A stretch of DNA of 64,000 nt from CAYTZN01 sp964442495 (GTDB lineage Bacteria; Pseudomonadota; Gammaproteobacteria; Legionellales; Legionellaceae). The position numbers and the translations under genes were made by a program. Below the pieces are notes generated by a model. It was not told the origin of the DNA, searched no databases, and saw nothing but the letters and a program-made list of their open reading frames with translations. The stretch spans positions 1 to 64,000 of the forward strand of contig CAYTZN010000007.1 in the NCBI GenBank assembly GCA_964442495.1, read 5' to 3'. The first letter of the stretch is position 1, and each line of letters begins with the position of its first letter. Positions 20,205-30,700 of this stretch are shown here, piece after piece.

Positions 20205-20591
20205 ATGAGCAATCATTTTAAACGAACGGATCGTATTGCAGAAGTGATTCAACGTACGTTGGCACAAGTTATTCAGCAAGAAATCAAAACCCCTGGGCTA
20301 CCTAACTTTATTACCCTGTCTGCTGTAACGGTGGCCAGGGATTTAAGCCACGCGAAAGTATACTTTACCGTTTTTAATGGTGAGCCTGCAAAAACGGCTG
20401 AGATATTAAATGAATCTGCTGGTTTTTTACGGACAATTCTTGCCAAAACAATGACACTACGGACTGTTCCACAGTTGCATTTTATTTATGATGAATCAGT
20501 TGAATATGGCAGAAGCTTAAGTCGCTTGATAGACAAAGTTAATGATTCAGATGAACCCTCCGAGACCGATGTAGATAATGAGTCGCACTGA
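20205..20591 (+). CDS. rbfA: 30S ribosome-binding factor A
   Basis: Cold-adaptation and 16S rRNA maturation factor with a KH-like fold. At 128 residues it shows the typical start (HFKRTDRIAEVIQRTLAQVI) and the HFIYDESVEYGRSLSRLID core. It starts 7 nt after infB, and its last 14 nt overlap truB in another frame, so the two are probably translationally coupled. Confidence 0.95.
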   Translation: MSNHFKRTDRIAEVIQRTLAQVIQQEIKTPGLPNFITLSAVTVARDLSHAKVYFTVFNGEPAKTAEILNESAGFLRTILAKTMTLRTVPQLHFIYDESVEYGRSLSRLIDKVNDSDEPSETDVDNESH

Positions 20592-21483
20592 AGAAAAAGA
20601 ATTGGTTAACGGTATCCTTCTGGTTAATAAACCTTCTGGCCTCACCTCTAACGCTCTTCTTCAACAAGTAAAACGCTTATATCGTGCTAAAAAAGCAGGA
20701 CATACGGGCAGCCTAGACCCTATGGCTACGGGTATGTTACCCATTTGTTTTGGTGAAGCCACAAAATTTTCTCAGTACTTACTCGATGCTGATAAATGTT
20801 ATGAGGTCACAGGGCATCTTGGTATAAAAACCGATACGGGTGATGCCATGGGTGAAGCAGTAGCCGTAGTTGATAATTTTAATGTTTCTGTAGAGCGCCT
20901 CAATGAAACAATTTCGCACTTCCGTGGTTCCATCAAACAAATTCCACCGATGTATTCTGCGTTAAAGCACAAAGGTCAACCATTGTACAAATATGCTCGA
21001 GCAGGAGTTGATATTGAGCGAAAAGAGCGTGATGCACATATACGTTCTTTGGTTTTAAATCATTTTGATGGCAAGCAATTGGCCTTGACTGTGGTTTGTA
21101 GTAAAGGCACCTATATTCGTACATTGATTGAAGATATTGGTGAGGCGTTGAACGTTGGTGGCCATGTGGTAAGGCTTCATCGTTCGTACACAGCCGGTTT
21201 TGATAACGCTCCGATGTATACTATCGAAGAGCTTAAGAGCAAGTCGCCTGAGGCGCTAATGTCATTGTTACTACCTACAGATAGCGCTATTCAGTCTTTA
21301 CCACGAATTGTGGTTGACAGTGACGCAGTATTGTCATTACGACAGGGTAAAATGATAAACAGTATGACGAATGTCGGAATAGTAGGGGCAGTGCGCCTTT
21401 ATGAAAATGACAGGGATTTTTTTGGGTTGGGGGAGTTGGACGTGACAGGGCTTTTAAAAGTTAAACGGCTATTAAGTTCGTAG
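20578..21483 (+). CDS. truB: tRNA pseudouridine(55) synthase
   Basis: Makes pseudouridine 55 in the T loop of tRNAs. The catalytic aspartate is D47 in GHTGSLDPMATGMLP. The family motif CSKGTYIRTLIEDIGE is present further on. It is 301 residues. The ATG at 20578 lies inside the end of rbfA. Confidence 0.95.
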   Translation: MSRTEEKELVNGILLVNKPSGLTSNALLQQVKRLYRAKKAGHTGSLDPMATGMLPICFGEATKFSQYLLDADKCYEVTGHLGIKTDTGDAMGEAVAVVDNFNVSVERLNETISHFRGSIKQIPPMYSALKHKGQPLYKYARAGVDIERKERDAHIRSLVLNHFDGKQLALTVVCSKGTYIRTLIEDIGEALNVGGHVVRLHRSYTAGFDNAPMYTIEELKSKSPEALMSLLLPTDSAIQSLPRIVVDSDAVLSLRQGKMINSMTNVGIVGAVRLYENDRDFFGLGELDVTGLLKVKRLLSS

Positions 21484-21684
21484 GTTAAAATACCCTTGAG
21501 AGGCTTTGTTGCTCATGTGCTGTGACCTTAAGATGAAGACATAACTCGTCTTTTGAGGAATTGCACAAATATGAGCTAATACTTGTTTCTGTTGTCAGGT
21601 CTTGGTAGAATGCTCCCCTTTGTAGAAACACCGGTGCACTTCCATTTTGTTGATGAGCACGATTTATTATTTCAGGAGTACATA

Positions 21685-21960
21685 ATGTCGCTAACGAGCG
21701 TACAAAAAGCAGAAATTGTGAACGAATTCAAACTTGCTGAAAAAGATACAGGTTCGCCTGAAGTACAAGTATCCTTAATGACAGGGCGAATTAAGTACTT
21801 AACTGACCATTTTAAATCCAATAGAAAAGATTTTCACTCACGCCGCGGTTTGCAAGCGTTGGTGAACAAGCGTCGTAAATTACTTAAATATTTGAAAAAG
21901 AGCAGCCAATCACGCTACGAAACATTGATTCAAAAATTAGGTCTGAGAGATTCCTATTGA
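21685..21960 (+). CDS. rpsO: 30S ribosomal protein S15
   Basis: Small-subunit protein S15, which binds 16S rRNA and bridges to the 50S subunit. 91 residues from the ATG at 21685, preceded by CAGGAG. The frame is open upstream, but that extension has no resemblance to S15. Core motifs DTGSPEVQVSLMTGRI and RRGLQALVNKRRKLL are present. The 201-nt gap after truB fits a separate rpsO promoter, and a terminator separates it from pnp. Confidence 0.96.
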   Translation: MSLTSVQKAEIVNEFKLAEKDTGSPEVQVSLMTGRIKYLTDHFKSNRKDFHSRRGLQALVNKRRKLLKYLKKSSQSRYETLIQKLGLRDSY

Positions 21961-22000
21961 TTCCAGGCAGCACTAAGCGAGATTACATATCAAGCTAAAA

Positions 22001-22030
22001 GAAAGGCGCAGTTTTCTGCGCTTTTTTTTT
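22001..22030 (+). terminator. terminator between rpsO and pnp
   Basis: GCGCAG (22006-22011) - TTTT - CTGCGC (22016-22021) followed by nine T. Standard rho-independent form, 45 nt after the rpsO stop. Partial readthrough into pnp is likely, as rpsO-pnp arrangements elsewhere give both mono- and dicistronic transcripts. Confidence 0.85.
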
Positions 22031-22055
22031 GCTATTATAAAACGAGGAAACTAAC

Positions 22056-24224
22056 GTGTCGAAAATCACTAAAGAAATACAGTTTGGCGAACACACACTA
22101 AAGCTTGAGACAGGTGAGATTGCAAGGCAAGCTGACGGAGCAGTATTTGCGAGTCTCAATGGCACTCAAGTGTTGGTTACTGTGGTTGGTGTTAAAGAAA
22201 GCACTGAAAAGAAAAATTTCTTAGCATTGACCGTTCATTACCAAGAAAAAGCTTACGCTGCGGGTAAAATCCCAGGTGGATTTAATAAACGTGAAGGGCG
22301 TCCTAGTGAGCATGAAACGTTAGTGTCGCGTTTAATTGATAGACCCTTGCGTCCTTTATTTCCTGATAATTTTTTTAATGAAGTACAAATTATTGCCACG
22401 GTCATGTCCTTAAACCCCGAAGTCCCTGCTGATATTGTTGCCATGATTGGCGCGTCTGCGGCTCTTGCTATTTCAGGTGTTCCGTTTCAAGGTCCTATTG
22501 GTGCGGCCCGTGTGGGTTATGATGAAGGCGTGTACCTTCTTAATCCTGCTCCTAAAGCTAAATCAGCACTTGATTTGGTCGTTGCGGGAACAGAAGATGC
22601 TATTTTAATGGTAGAGTCTGAAGCTAAAGAACTAAGTGAAGAAGTGATGCTTGGTGCTGTGTTGTTTGGTCATGAAATGATGAAAAATGTGATCAAAGGC
22701 ATTAATGAATTGGCTAGCGAAGTCGGTAAACCGGCTTGGAGTTGGGTTGCTGCACCACATGATACGGCATTGCAATCACGCATTGAAGAGTTGGCAACAG
22801 CAGAAATAACCAATGCTTACTTGATTAAAGACAAACAACAACGTTACCAGCGGTTATCTGAACTGCGTCAGCACATCACTGACACGTTAATGTCTGAAAG
22901 AGAAGAATTGACTCGTGATGTTATTGTAAATATTTTTGGTGCATTAGAGTCCACGATTGTTCGTAATCGTATTCTAGACGGGGAGCCACGTATTGATGGC
23001 CGCGATCAAAAAACGGTTCGTCCTATTGCTATTCGTACCAATGTATTAGACCGTGCTCATGGTTCTGCTTTATTCACTCGCGGTGAAACACAAGCGATCG
23101 TTGCAGCAACGTTAGGTAACGATCGGGATGCTCAAACCTTAGATAAATTAGACGGTGAAGTTAAAGATAGGTTTATGCTTCATTATAACTTTCCTCCTTA
23201 CTCTGTTGGTGAAACAGGCATGGTGGGGAGTCCTAAGCGTCGTGAAATTGGCCATGGTCGATTGGCGCGTCGCAGTTTGATGGCAGTCCTTCCTGAAACA
23301 AGCGAATTTCCATACGTATTAAGGGTTGTTTCTGAAATTACCGAATCCAATGGTTCAAGCTCGATGGCAACAGTTTGTGGCACAAGCTTGGCATTAATGG
23401 ATGCAGGTGTTCCCTTGAAAGCACCTGTAGCTGGTGTGGCAATGGGTCTTATTAAAGAAGGTCCACGTTTTGCTGTGTTAACGGATATTTTAGGCGATGA
23501 AGATCATCTAGGTGATATGGACTTTAAAGTGGCTGGTACAGAGAAAGGTATTACAGCGCTGCAAATGGATATTAAAATCACAGGTATTACGAAAGACATC
23601 ATGGCAGAAGCACTTGAGCAAGCATTGGCAGGTCGTCAGCACATACTTGGTGTCATGAACAATGCGCTTGCTGAACACCGCGTTGAGCTATCCGAACATG
23701 CGCCACGGATTGTTACCATGAAAGTTCCTGAAGATAAAATTCGTACGATTATTGGTAAAGGTGGTTCAACCATTAAAGGGTTGATTGAAAGCACAGGTGT
23801 GTCTATCGACATTGATGATGCAGGTGTTGTTCAATTATTTTCCCCAAGTGGTGAGGCCTTAGAAGAAGCTCAGCGCCAAATCAAAGCATTGATCGCTGAT
23901 ATAGAAGTGGGTCAAGTTTATCGTGGTAAAGTCATTAAAATAGTAGATTTTGGTGCATTCATCAATTTACTTCCAGGCAAGGATGGCTTGTTACATATTT
24001 CCCAAATTTGTGCTGAACGATCACAAAAAGTGGAAGATGTTCTACAAGAAGGTCAAGAACTTGAAATTTTTGTCGCAGGCGTTGATAAGCAAGGTCGCGT
24101 TAAATTAGAGTGGAAAGACAAACCTGCCGGTTTAGTAAAAGAAACGACGAATGCAGCTCCTGTTGAAGCCATAGCAAATTCAGCTGGGAATGAAGCAGAT
24201 TCTTCCTCTGATGAAGAAGAGTAG
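22056..24224 (+). CDS. pnp: polyribonucleotide nucleotidyltransferase (PNPase)
   Basis: Trimeric 3'-5' phosphorolytic exoribonuclease and degradosome component. Two RNase PH-like domains (about 1-210 and 300-545) flank a helical domain. A KH domain with IIGKGGSTIKGL lies near 565-577 and an S1 domain near 620-690. The acidic C-terminal tail is short. It starts with GTG at 22056 after ACGAGGAAA. 722 residues, normal length. Confidence 0.96.
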   Translation: MSKITKEIQFGEHTLKLETGEIARQADGAVFASLNGTQVLVTVVGVKESTEKKNFLALTVHYQEKAYAAGKIPGGFNKREGRPSEHETLVSRLIDRPLRPLFPDNFFNEVQIIATVMSLNPEVPADIVAMIGASAALAISGVPFQGPIGAARVGYDEGVYLLNPAPKAKSALDLVVAGTEDAILMVESEAKELSEEVMLGAVLFGHEMMKNVIKGINELASEVGKPAWSWVAAPHDTALQSRIEELATAEITNAYLIKDKQQRYQRLSELRQHITDTLMSEREELTRDVIVNIFGALESTIVRNRILDGEPRIDGRDQKTVRPIAIRTNVLDRAHGSALFTRGETQAIVAATLGNDRDAQTLDKLDGEVKDRFMLHYNFPPYSVGETGMVGSPKRREIGHGRLARRSLMAVLPETSEFPYVLRVVSEITESNGSSSMATVCGTSLALMDAGVPLKAPVAGVAMGLIKEGPRFAVLTDILGDEDHLGDMDFKVAGTEKGITALQMDIKITGITKDIMAEALEQALAGRQHILGVMNNALAEHRVELSEHAPRIVTMKVPEDKIRTIIGKGGSTIKGLIESTGVSIDIDDAGVVQLFSPSGEALEEAQRQIKALIADIEVGQVYRGKVIKIVDFGAFINLLPGKDGLLHISQICAERSQKVEDVLQEGQELEIFVAGVDKQGRVKLEWKDKPAGLVKETTNAAPVEAIANSAGNEADSSSDEEE

Positions 24225-24251
24225 TCTATTTCACGCTTTCGGTAAATGTTC

Positions 24252-24305
24252 AAGGCCCTCTTGTTGCATAAAACATTATGCGACAAGAGGGCTTTCTGTT
24301 TTTAA
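24252..24305 (+). terminator. strong terminator after pnp
   Basis: Long inverted repeat 24255-24292 in which GCCCTCTTGT pairs with ACAAGAGGGC and GCATAA with TTATGC, with one mismatch between them and a 4-nt loop. TTT and a second T-rich stretch follow. It closes the rimP-to-pnp transcription unit. Confidence 0.85.
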
Positions 24306-24410
24306 AAGCCTCTTTTTTTTCATAACCTCACTTTTTCTTAAAACCCTGTATATTCTCATGAGATTATCAAAGCTCATGCCACTCATCATAGCCTTAAGCG
24401 AGGAGTTATA

Positions 24411-25736
24411 ATGCAAGAAAAAAGAGAATTAACAGTCAATGTATACAGTGCAAAAAAAACACTCACGCCTTTTTTCCCAGCCACTTTTCCAGTTGGTTTT
24501 GGAAGCTCTATGTTTCAAACATCAGGTGCAAGTTGTGGCGTTTCAAATTGGACTGAGGCCGCTCGTTTAGGAACTGTACCAGAGGCCACGCCGGCTCGTT
24601 CGCATTGGGATAATTATGAGGCTGATCTTGATCTAATTCAAAGCACTGGTGCTAAGCAATACCGTGTGTCTATTGAATGGAGCCACATTGAACCTGAGCA
24701 GGGTAGGTTTGACGACGATGTTATAAGGCAGTATCACAAAATAATAGATGCTTGTATTGCACGTGGGATTACGCCCATGCTGACACTCTATCATTTTAAT
24801 GAGCCTTTATGGTTTACTCAGCTGAAGGGTTTTGAGCGCGAAAGAAATATTATTTATTTTATTGACTATTGCTCACACGTGTTTGCCTTATTTTCACCAA
24901 AAGTAAAATTATGGTGCACTATTAATGAGCCTGCAGTGCAAGCCTTTATGGGATATTTTTTAGGAGACTTCCCACCCCATAAGCACGATATACAATTAAC
25001 AGTTACCGTGCTTAAAAATTTGTTGAAGGCACATGTTGATGTTTATTTTGCCTTAAAGGGATTGCCCGAAGGTGATACTGCCATGATTGGTATAGTGCAT
25101 AATGTTTTACGCTTTAAACAATTACATAAGTTGGATCCTATTGGTTGTTTGATTACAGGAACGTTTACGCCTATTACTGATGATTTGGTCATGAGTTTTT
25201 TTAGAACGGGCATTTTTAAGTATAAACGGGTGTTTTTTCCTAACGTTGCTTATCATGATGAGCGGGCTCCAAATGCCAATGATTTTTTTGGTTTGAATTT
25301 TTATGCTAATCCTATTGTGGGCTTTAATCGGCAGAATGTGTATGGTCCCACTTGCCGAACAGGCCAAGTCATGGGTGATATGTTTTTACCAGTAGACCCA
25401 GTTGGGTTTGCTGATGCACTTGATAGAGTTGCAACACTTGGAAAACCTATTCATGTTACAGAAATCGGTGTTGCTGATGCCAGTGATAAACTTCGCCAAT
25501 CTTTTTTAAAAGAATACTTTGGGGTTATAAAAACGAAGATTGAGTCTGGTATGGACATTAGAAGTTGCATGCTTTGGACGACTTGGGATAATTATGAATG
25601 GAATCAGGGTCATACTAAAAATTTTGGTTTTTTTGATGCTCATCGTCAGCCTCGAGAAAGCGTGAAAATGTTAAAAGAAATGCTTGGAGTAGCTCCAGAT
25701 GACACCAAGAGGCATGCACAAGTGAGTTTGGTTTAG
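24411..25736 (+). CDS. glycoside hydrolase family 1 (beta-glucosidase-like)
   Basis: A (beta/alpha)8-barrel retaining glycosidase acting on beta-glycosides; substrate not predictable. The acid/base is E173 in CTINEPA and the nucleophile E351 in HVTEIGVAD. The usual TENG motif reads TEIG here. The family's HWDLPQ-like site reads YHFNEPLWF at 127-135. The C-terminal tryptophan signature TTWDNYEWNQG (390-400) is intact. No signal peptide, so the enzyme is probably cytoplasmic, or exported by a leaderless route. It is a monocistronic gene after the pnp terminator. The unusual motifs suggest a divergent GH1 branch. Confidence 0.85.
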   Translation: MQEKRELTVNVYSAKKTLTPFFPATFPVGFGSSMFQTSGASCGVSNWTEAARLGTVPEATPARSHWDNYEADLDLIQSTGAKQYRVSIEWSHIEPEQGRFDDDVIRQYHKIIDACIARGITPMLTLYHFNEPLWFTQLKGFERERNIIYFIDYCSHVFALFSPKVKLWCTINEPAVQAFMGYFLGDFPPHKHDIQLTVTVLKNLLKAHVDVYFALKGLPEGDTAMIGIVHNVLRFKQLHKLDPIGCLITGTFTPITDDLVMSFFRTGIFKYKRVFFPNVAYHDERAPNANDFFGLNFYANPIVGFNRQNVYGPTCRTGQVMGDMFLPVDPVGFADALDRVATLGKPIHVTEIGVADASDKLRQSFLKEYFGVIKTKIESGMDIRSCMLWTTWDNYEWNQGHTKNFGFFDAHRQPRESVKMLKEMLGVAPDDTKRHAQVSLV

Positions 25737-25768
25737 GACATCATCAGTGAGTAGTCTATACATTTTCT

Positions 25769-25899
25769 TTCAATTTTAAATGATGCATTTTTTGGTTAGC
25801 CAAATGTAGACGTGTTTTGCCTTTTCCGAGAAACATAGAGTTCTTCTGGATACCGCTGACAAGCAGCGGTACGTAGGGATTCAGTCATTTAAAATTGAA
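25769..25899. repeat. 15-bp inverted repeats enclosing a REP-like hairpin (MITE-like)
   Basis: TTCAATTTTAAATGA at 25769-25783 recurs as a perfect inverted copy at 25885-25899. Outside both arms are related TATA-containing sequences (TCTATACA on the left, ACTATACA on the right in opposite orientation). The 131-bp unit contains the hairpin at 25847-25877 and no open frame. This is the form of a small non-autonomous element between two convergent genes; no target duplication is obvious. Confidence 0.5.
25847..25877 (-). repeat. REP-like palindromic repeat, copy 1
   Basis: 8-bp perfect stem TACCGCTG (25851-25858) / CAGCGGTA (25864-25871) around ACAAG, with flanks TGGA and CGTAGG. Read on the minus strand it matches the copy at 41595-41625 across CCTACGTACCGC, the CTTGT loop and GCGGTATCCA. 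The only stem difference (T-A here, G-C there) keeps the pairing. Confidence 0.7.
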
Positions 25900-25998
25900 T
25901 TGACTATACACCTGGAAATTTCCCTGCAATAGTGAAAAGTCAATCGATTATAAAACATCAGAAAGCTCCTACTTAAAAAGACAGTAGGTCGGGTGCCT

Positions 25999-26538
25999 TT
26001 AGCGAATTAAGTTTAAAAACTCCATGCGCGTGCTGTTGTTTTCGCGTAGATATCCTAACATGACGGACGTTGTCATGACAGAATTTTGTTTTTCGACACC
26101 GCGCATCATCATGCAAAGATGCCTTGCTTCTATGACAATGGCCACGCCTTTTGCATCAGTAATATCAGCAATGCACTGTGCTATTTCATTGGTTAGGCGT
26201 TCTTGAATCTGTAGCCTTCTTGCAAAAAAATCAACAATCCGGGCGATTTTAGATAAACCAATTACTTTACCGTTAGGAATATAACCAACATGGCATTTTC
26301 CTAAAAATGGCAGTAAATGATGTTCGCACATGGAGTACATTTCGATATCTTTCACAATCACCATCTCACTCATGTCTGAGTCAAAAAGGGCGTTGTTGAT
26401 AATATCCTCAATGTTTTCGTGATAGCCTTTGGTTAAATAGCGCATTGCGCTGGCTGCACGTTCAGGCGTGTCAAGCAGTCCTTCACGTTCGGTGTCTTCG
26501 CCAATATCTTTTAATAATTGTTTGTATAATTTTTGCAT
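25999..26538 (-). CDS. folE: GTP cyclohydrolase I
   Basis: First step of folate/pterin synthesis: GTP to dihydroneopterin triphosphate. The zinc ligands C71 and H74 (MCEHHLLPF) and C142 (RHLCMMMRG) are present, as is the GLSKIARIVDFFARRLQIQE active-site region at 94-113. It is 179 residues. It starts 9 nt after the HIT gene on the same strand, so the two are likely co-transcribed. Confidence 0.95.
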   Translation of the reverse strand: MQKLYKQLLKDIGEDTEREGLLDTPERAASAMRYLTKGYHENIEDIINNALFDSDMSEMVIVKDIEMYSMCEHHLLPFLGKCHVGYIPNGKVIGLSKIARIVDFFARRLQIQERLTNEIAQCIADITDAKGVAIVIEARHLCMMMRGVEKQNSVMTTSVMLGYLRENNSTRMEFLNLIR

Positions 26539-26547
26539 GTGTAAGCC

Positions 26548-26889
26548 CTAACCTGGTGGCCAAACCATTTGCCGCCCACCGAGAATGTGTAAATGAACAT
26601 GGTCAACCGTTTGTCCGCCATGGGATTTTACATTAAAAACAAGCCGGTAACCGGTCTTATTGAATGCTTCCGTGGTGGCTATTTTTTTGGCGGTAAGTAC
26701 CATGTGACCTAGTAATTGCTCATCCTTTGCGTTTGTATCATCAATTGTAGCAATATGGCGCTTTGGAATAACGAGTATATGTTGTGGCGCTTGAGGGTTT
26801 ATATCACGAAATGCCATAACATCTTCATCTTCACAAATGACGCCCGCTGGAATTTCACCGGCGGCAATTTTACAAAATAAGCAGTCCAT
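26548..26889 (-). CDS. hinT: HIT family nucleotide hydrolase (HinT-like)
   Basis: Purine nucleoside phosphoramidase of the histidine triad family. The N-terminal DCLFCKIAAGEIPA and the triad HVHLHILGG near 98-106, with the C-terminal RQMVWPPG, are typical HinT features. It is 113 residues. First gene of a minus-strand pair with folE, divergent from the TRIC-like gene at 27086. Confidence 0.92.
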   Translation of the reverse strand: MDCLFCKIAAGEIPAGVICEDEDVMAFRDINPQAPQHILVIPKRHIATIDDTNAKDEQLLGHMVLTAKKIATTEAFNKTGYRLVFNVKSHGGQTVDHVHLHILGGRQMVWPPG

Positions 26890-27085
26890 CGTTTTCCTAT
26901 TCAGTATTACTACTGTTAATTATACTCGGTCTTTCGCATTAGACAAAAGTAATACAAAAATTTGTGGGTATAAACGGCTCTTTTTTTCGTTTGACTTCGT
27001 TTTAAAGGGCATTTAAACCGTATGCATTGTTAGACATAGCGGTAAAATACATGTAGTATCGTGCTTTTAATGTACAGTTGTAGCG

Positions 27086-27703
27086 ATGATATTACAGTAT
27101 TTATTCATCTTGGGTATTTGTGTTGAAGCGAGTAGTGGCGCAATCGCGGCTGGCCGTAAAAAAATGGATTTTTTTGGCGTGTTGTTGATAGCATGTATCA
27201 CGTCATTAGGTGGGGGAACCGTCAGGGATGTTTTGTTTAATACATATCCGCTCACATGGGTAACGCATCCGGAATACCTACTGTACACATCGTTATCTGC
27301 CTTTTTGACCATTTTTATTGCACATTCATTGGCACGTATCATGAATGTTTTTTTAATCCTTGATGCGCTAGGTCTTGCCGTTTTTGTCGTTATTGGAACA
27401 GAAAAAACGCTTGCCCACGGTATGTCCATGAGCATGGCTATCATGAGCGGAATGTTAACGGGTATTTGTGGGGGTATGTTAAGAGATATTCTTTGCAATG
27501 ATATTCCCTTGGTTTTGCGCAAAGAACTGTATGCCGTCATTGCCTTGGTTGGCGCTTTACTTTATGTGGTATTAGCGCATGTTCATGTGTTAAGAGATAT
27601 TAATGTCTTGATAACCATGACGACAATTTTTATTATGCGCTTGCTTGCTATTTTCTTTCACATTGAAATTCCAAAATTTGATTATGCTCATCGTAAGCGT
27701 TGA
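27086..27703 (+). CDS. TRIC-type (UPF0126) cation channel family protein
   Basis: Seven-helix inner-membrane protein of the UPF0126 family, whose characterised members are trimeric cation channels. Two internally repeated units each carry a glycine motif followed by Arg-Asp: GGGTVRDVLF (about 47-56) and GGMLRDILCND (about 134-144). The RKELYAVIALVGAL stretch follows the second. It is 205 residues; ATG at 27086 with GTAGCG upstream. Ion specificity cannot be told from sequence. Confidence 0.85.
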   Translation: MILQYLFILGICVEASSGAIAAGRKKMDFFGVLLIACITSLGGGTVRDVLFNTYPLTWVTHPEYLLYTSLSAFLTIFIAHSLARIMNVFLILDALGLAVFVVIGTEKTLAHGMSMSMAIMSGMLTGICGGMLRDILCNDIPLVLRKELYAVIALVGALLYVVLAHVHVLRDINVLITMTTIFIMRLLAIFFHIEIPKFDYAHRKR

Positions 27704-27723
27704 TTGGGCATAAACACGTTCTT

Positions 27724-27755
27724 GATTAAAAGAGCGGCTCATTGCTCTTTTAATC
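27724..27755. terminator. bidirectional terminator
   Basis: Perfect 12-bp inverted repeat GATTAAAAGAGC (27724-27735) / GCTCTTTTAATC (27744-27755) with an 8-nt loop, exactly between the convergent TRIC-like and helicase-ankyrin genes. The A-rich and T-rich arms give a T run on both strands. Confidence 0.8.
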
Positions 27756-27764
27756 ATTTTCATA

Positions 27765-30700
27765 TTACAGCATTGCTTTTGGACTGGTGGATGTTGTTAG
27801 CTCAGCATCAAGCAATCCGCTTTTCTCATCCGATGTTTTGTTTTTAAACATGCCAAATTTAGAGAGCTCGGCAGTGATAGCCTGGCTAGATGCTTTTTTT
27901 AACGCGTCTACTATTTTAGTATGTCCTTGTTTTAGAGCAATGTCGTAAGGCCGTAAAAAGCCGCTGCCTTCGCTTGCGGGGATCGTTGCGAGGGCGCTTA
28001 GTTGAGCGCTTACACTTGCATCTTGATTGGTTTTGAAAATTGTTGTTGCAAATTCTGAGTCGAGACTACATGGCACGTCGATTTGAACGCCAATATTAAT
28101 TAAATATTCTACAATATCAAGATGTCCTGCAGATGCAGCGCCATAGATTGGTGTTAGGCCTGGCAAGTTTTGTGCGGTATTAAGATCTACTCCGAGACAA
28201 TGTAGCGCTTTAATAACGTTGAGGTGGCCATTATAAGCAGCTAGATTAGCGGGCGTGGCTATCTCATGTAACTCAGCATTGGAATCTTTAGCATTCAAGT
28301 AAAGTAAGGTAACAATATCGGCGTACCCATTCATGGCCGCAAGATGAATCGGTTTCATGCCGTCTGCATTTTTTAGCTCAAAATTTGTTTTCCTGCGGAT
28401 AAGTACTTTAATGACATTGGTGTGGCCATTGCTCGAAGCAATATGAGCCGGGGTTAGTTTGTTATCATCTAATTCATCAAGCTTTGCCCCAAGACGCCCA
28501 AATTCTTCCATCATGTCTGCCTGACCATGTTTTGCAGCAACATGTATGGGTGTATCTCCTTCTGCCGAGAAGCTATTTAAAAATATTACATGATCTTTCG
28601 ATAGCCATTCAATTTTGTCGATACAACCATGTTTCGCAGCGGCAAAGATTAGCCATATTTTTAATGAAAAGTTGTATTGGGCATCAGAGCAAGGCGAATG
28701 CTGCAGTAATTCATACATATAATCAACCCCTTTTGCTGATAGTTTCGCCCAGCTTAACAACGTTTGAGCTTGATTTTTATTGTCAAAAACGGAAGATGGG
28801 CTCTCGATAAAGGATGATGGTTGGATTGCAAGTCCAGTAGGACTTGCAATGTCGTGGTGCGCATTTAACTGGGCGACTAAGGATGCATTGTGTTGTTCAA
28901 ACAGTTGTATTATAGCCTTACCATCTGGGGCATTAACAAGATTCTGCCAAGCAGAAACGTTATGTTCCACAACCGCATTGTTTTTATTTGTCGTGATTGA
29001 ACTCATTGACTCCAAAGTAATTTTGTCACAAAGAGCCGGGTTTTCTTGTAAGATAAGTTCTAGAATAGAGCGTCTTTTCTCTGATAGCGTTAGTGAAAAT
29101 AAAGCGGAGTATCCTCTTTTGCCTGAAATTCTACATAGGATATCAGCAGTAAGGCTTATAATAAGTGTTTTATTTTTAAAAAGCATTTCTAAAAGAGAAA
29201 GACCTTTTACTGTTAGGGTAAGCTCAAAAAATGGGGACGTGTTTTCATCAAGTTTGACACGGTATAATGCTTTGGGAGAAATATTAGGCGCTATTTTATC
29301 GTTACCTTCAAACATGATACCTAGTATTTCTTGACCGATAGGATCCGCCGAAAGCTTGAGTAATGTTGAGTTATTTTGAGGAAGTTTAAAGCATAAGATA
29401 TCGGCACTAATTGATTTAATTAACTCTGGATTTGAAAGTATGAGCCCACCAAATTTGTGCATTTCAGGAGTATTGTCAATAAAACAGTGGAACAGCCCTG
29501 ACGTTTGATGTTTACTGTTCAAATAAGAGAGTATCGGCTTTATCACTCTTGGAAGACCTGTAATTGCCGCGTGAAAAAAATGAAAAAGTTGTTCATCTTC
29601 TTTAATTAGATCAAACAAGCAAAGATACTCTTTAATAGATGTTTTAAAGAGGTAATCAATAAAACTTGGGTGTGTAATGAGCTCGACTAAGGCTAGCTTT
29701 TGCCATTCAATGTCCGTACTAGATAAATTGTCATACAGCGCTTTAACTGATTCAAGTGCTTGAGAGTTCATTTGAGTTATAAGAGCCAAGTCTTGCTCTG
29801 ATGCTTTTTTCTTTTTTTTCTTTTGGCCATTAGAGGGCGCTTCCGAAGCAGACGTACCAGCGTCTAATTCCATTTTTTCAGCGTTTTCGGTTTCAGTGCC
29901 CATCACCGACAGTGTGTTTGAGTCCATGGGTATTGAATTCTCAGTGCTCTGTAATGCCTTTTCTAAGGCATCTATTGTCTTTATTAGGTTTAAAGCGCTC
30001 TCCTCAAGCGAAACGATTGGCGTAAGCATGGCTTCTTTTTTAGCCTCAAGCGATGCCTCCGCCGGCTCTGTAACCTTGGCCTTCTTTTTCTTTCTTTTGG
30101 TTGCAGGTGTTGCCACGTCCTGTGGTTTACTCGCGGCTTGCTCTGCTAATTTTTCCGCTTCTGTTGCATGCACGGCGGCTTTAAACGTTTCAAATTGAGC
30201 GGGGCTTCGATTAAGAATGTCGACCCAAATTTGTTGTGCTTGGATTTCATTTTTTTGCAATAAATATTCAGTGGCCTTTCTTTCCCAATCGTCTGGTGTT
30301 GCAACGACGAGCGCTTCATGCACTTCACTTGCATTTTTGTCCTCTACCGCCAAGGACTTGATGAATTTTTTTAAATGGTCTGCAAGTTTAATGCCGGCTC
30401 TACTTCCGTTACTCTCCACTATCGTGAGCGAATTTTCTGAGCGGGTCATGATGGTAATGATGGCATCAAACTCTGCGCTATATTTAAAATCCGCTTTATC
30501 GGCTTTAGGTCGATTTTTATGCGTGGCTTGAGATTCAACGAAGGGCGCTAACGCTTCACACACCCGTTGAGGAATAACCTTGTAGGCAAGTGGGTCTGGT
30601 ATATCAAGACCTTGCACTTCATCCACGGTAAACACAACCACACCTTCTGGGAACAAGGCCTTTACTTCGTCTTGATACTCGGGGCGCGTGATGACAGCAA

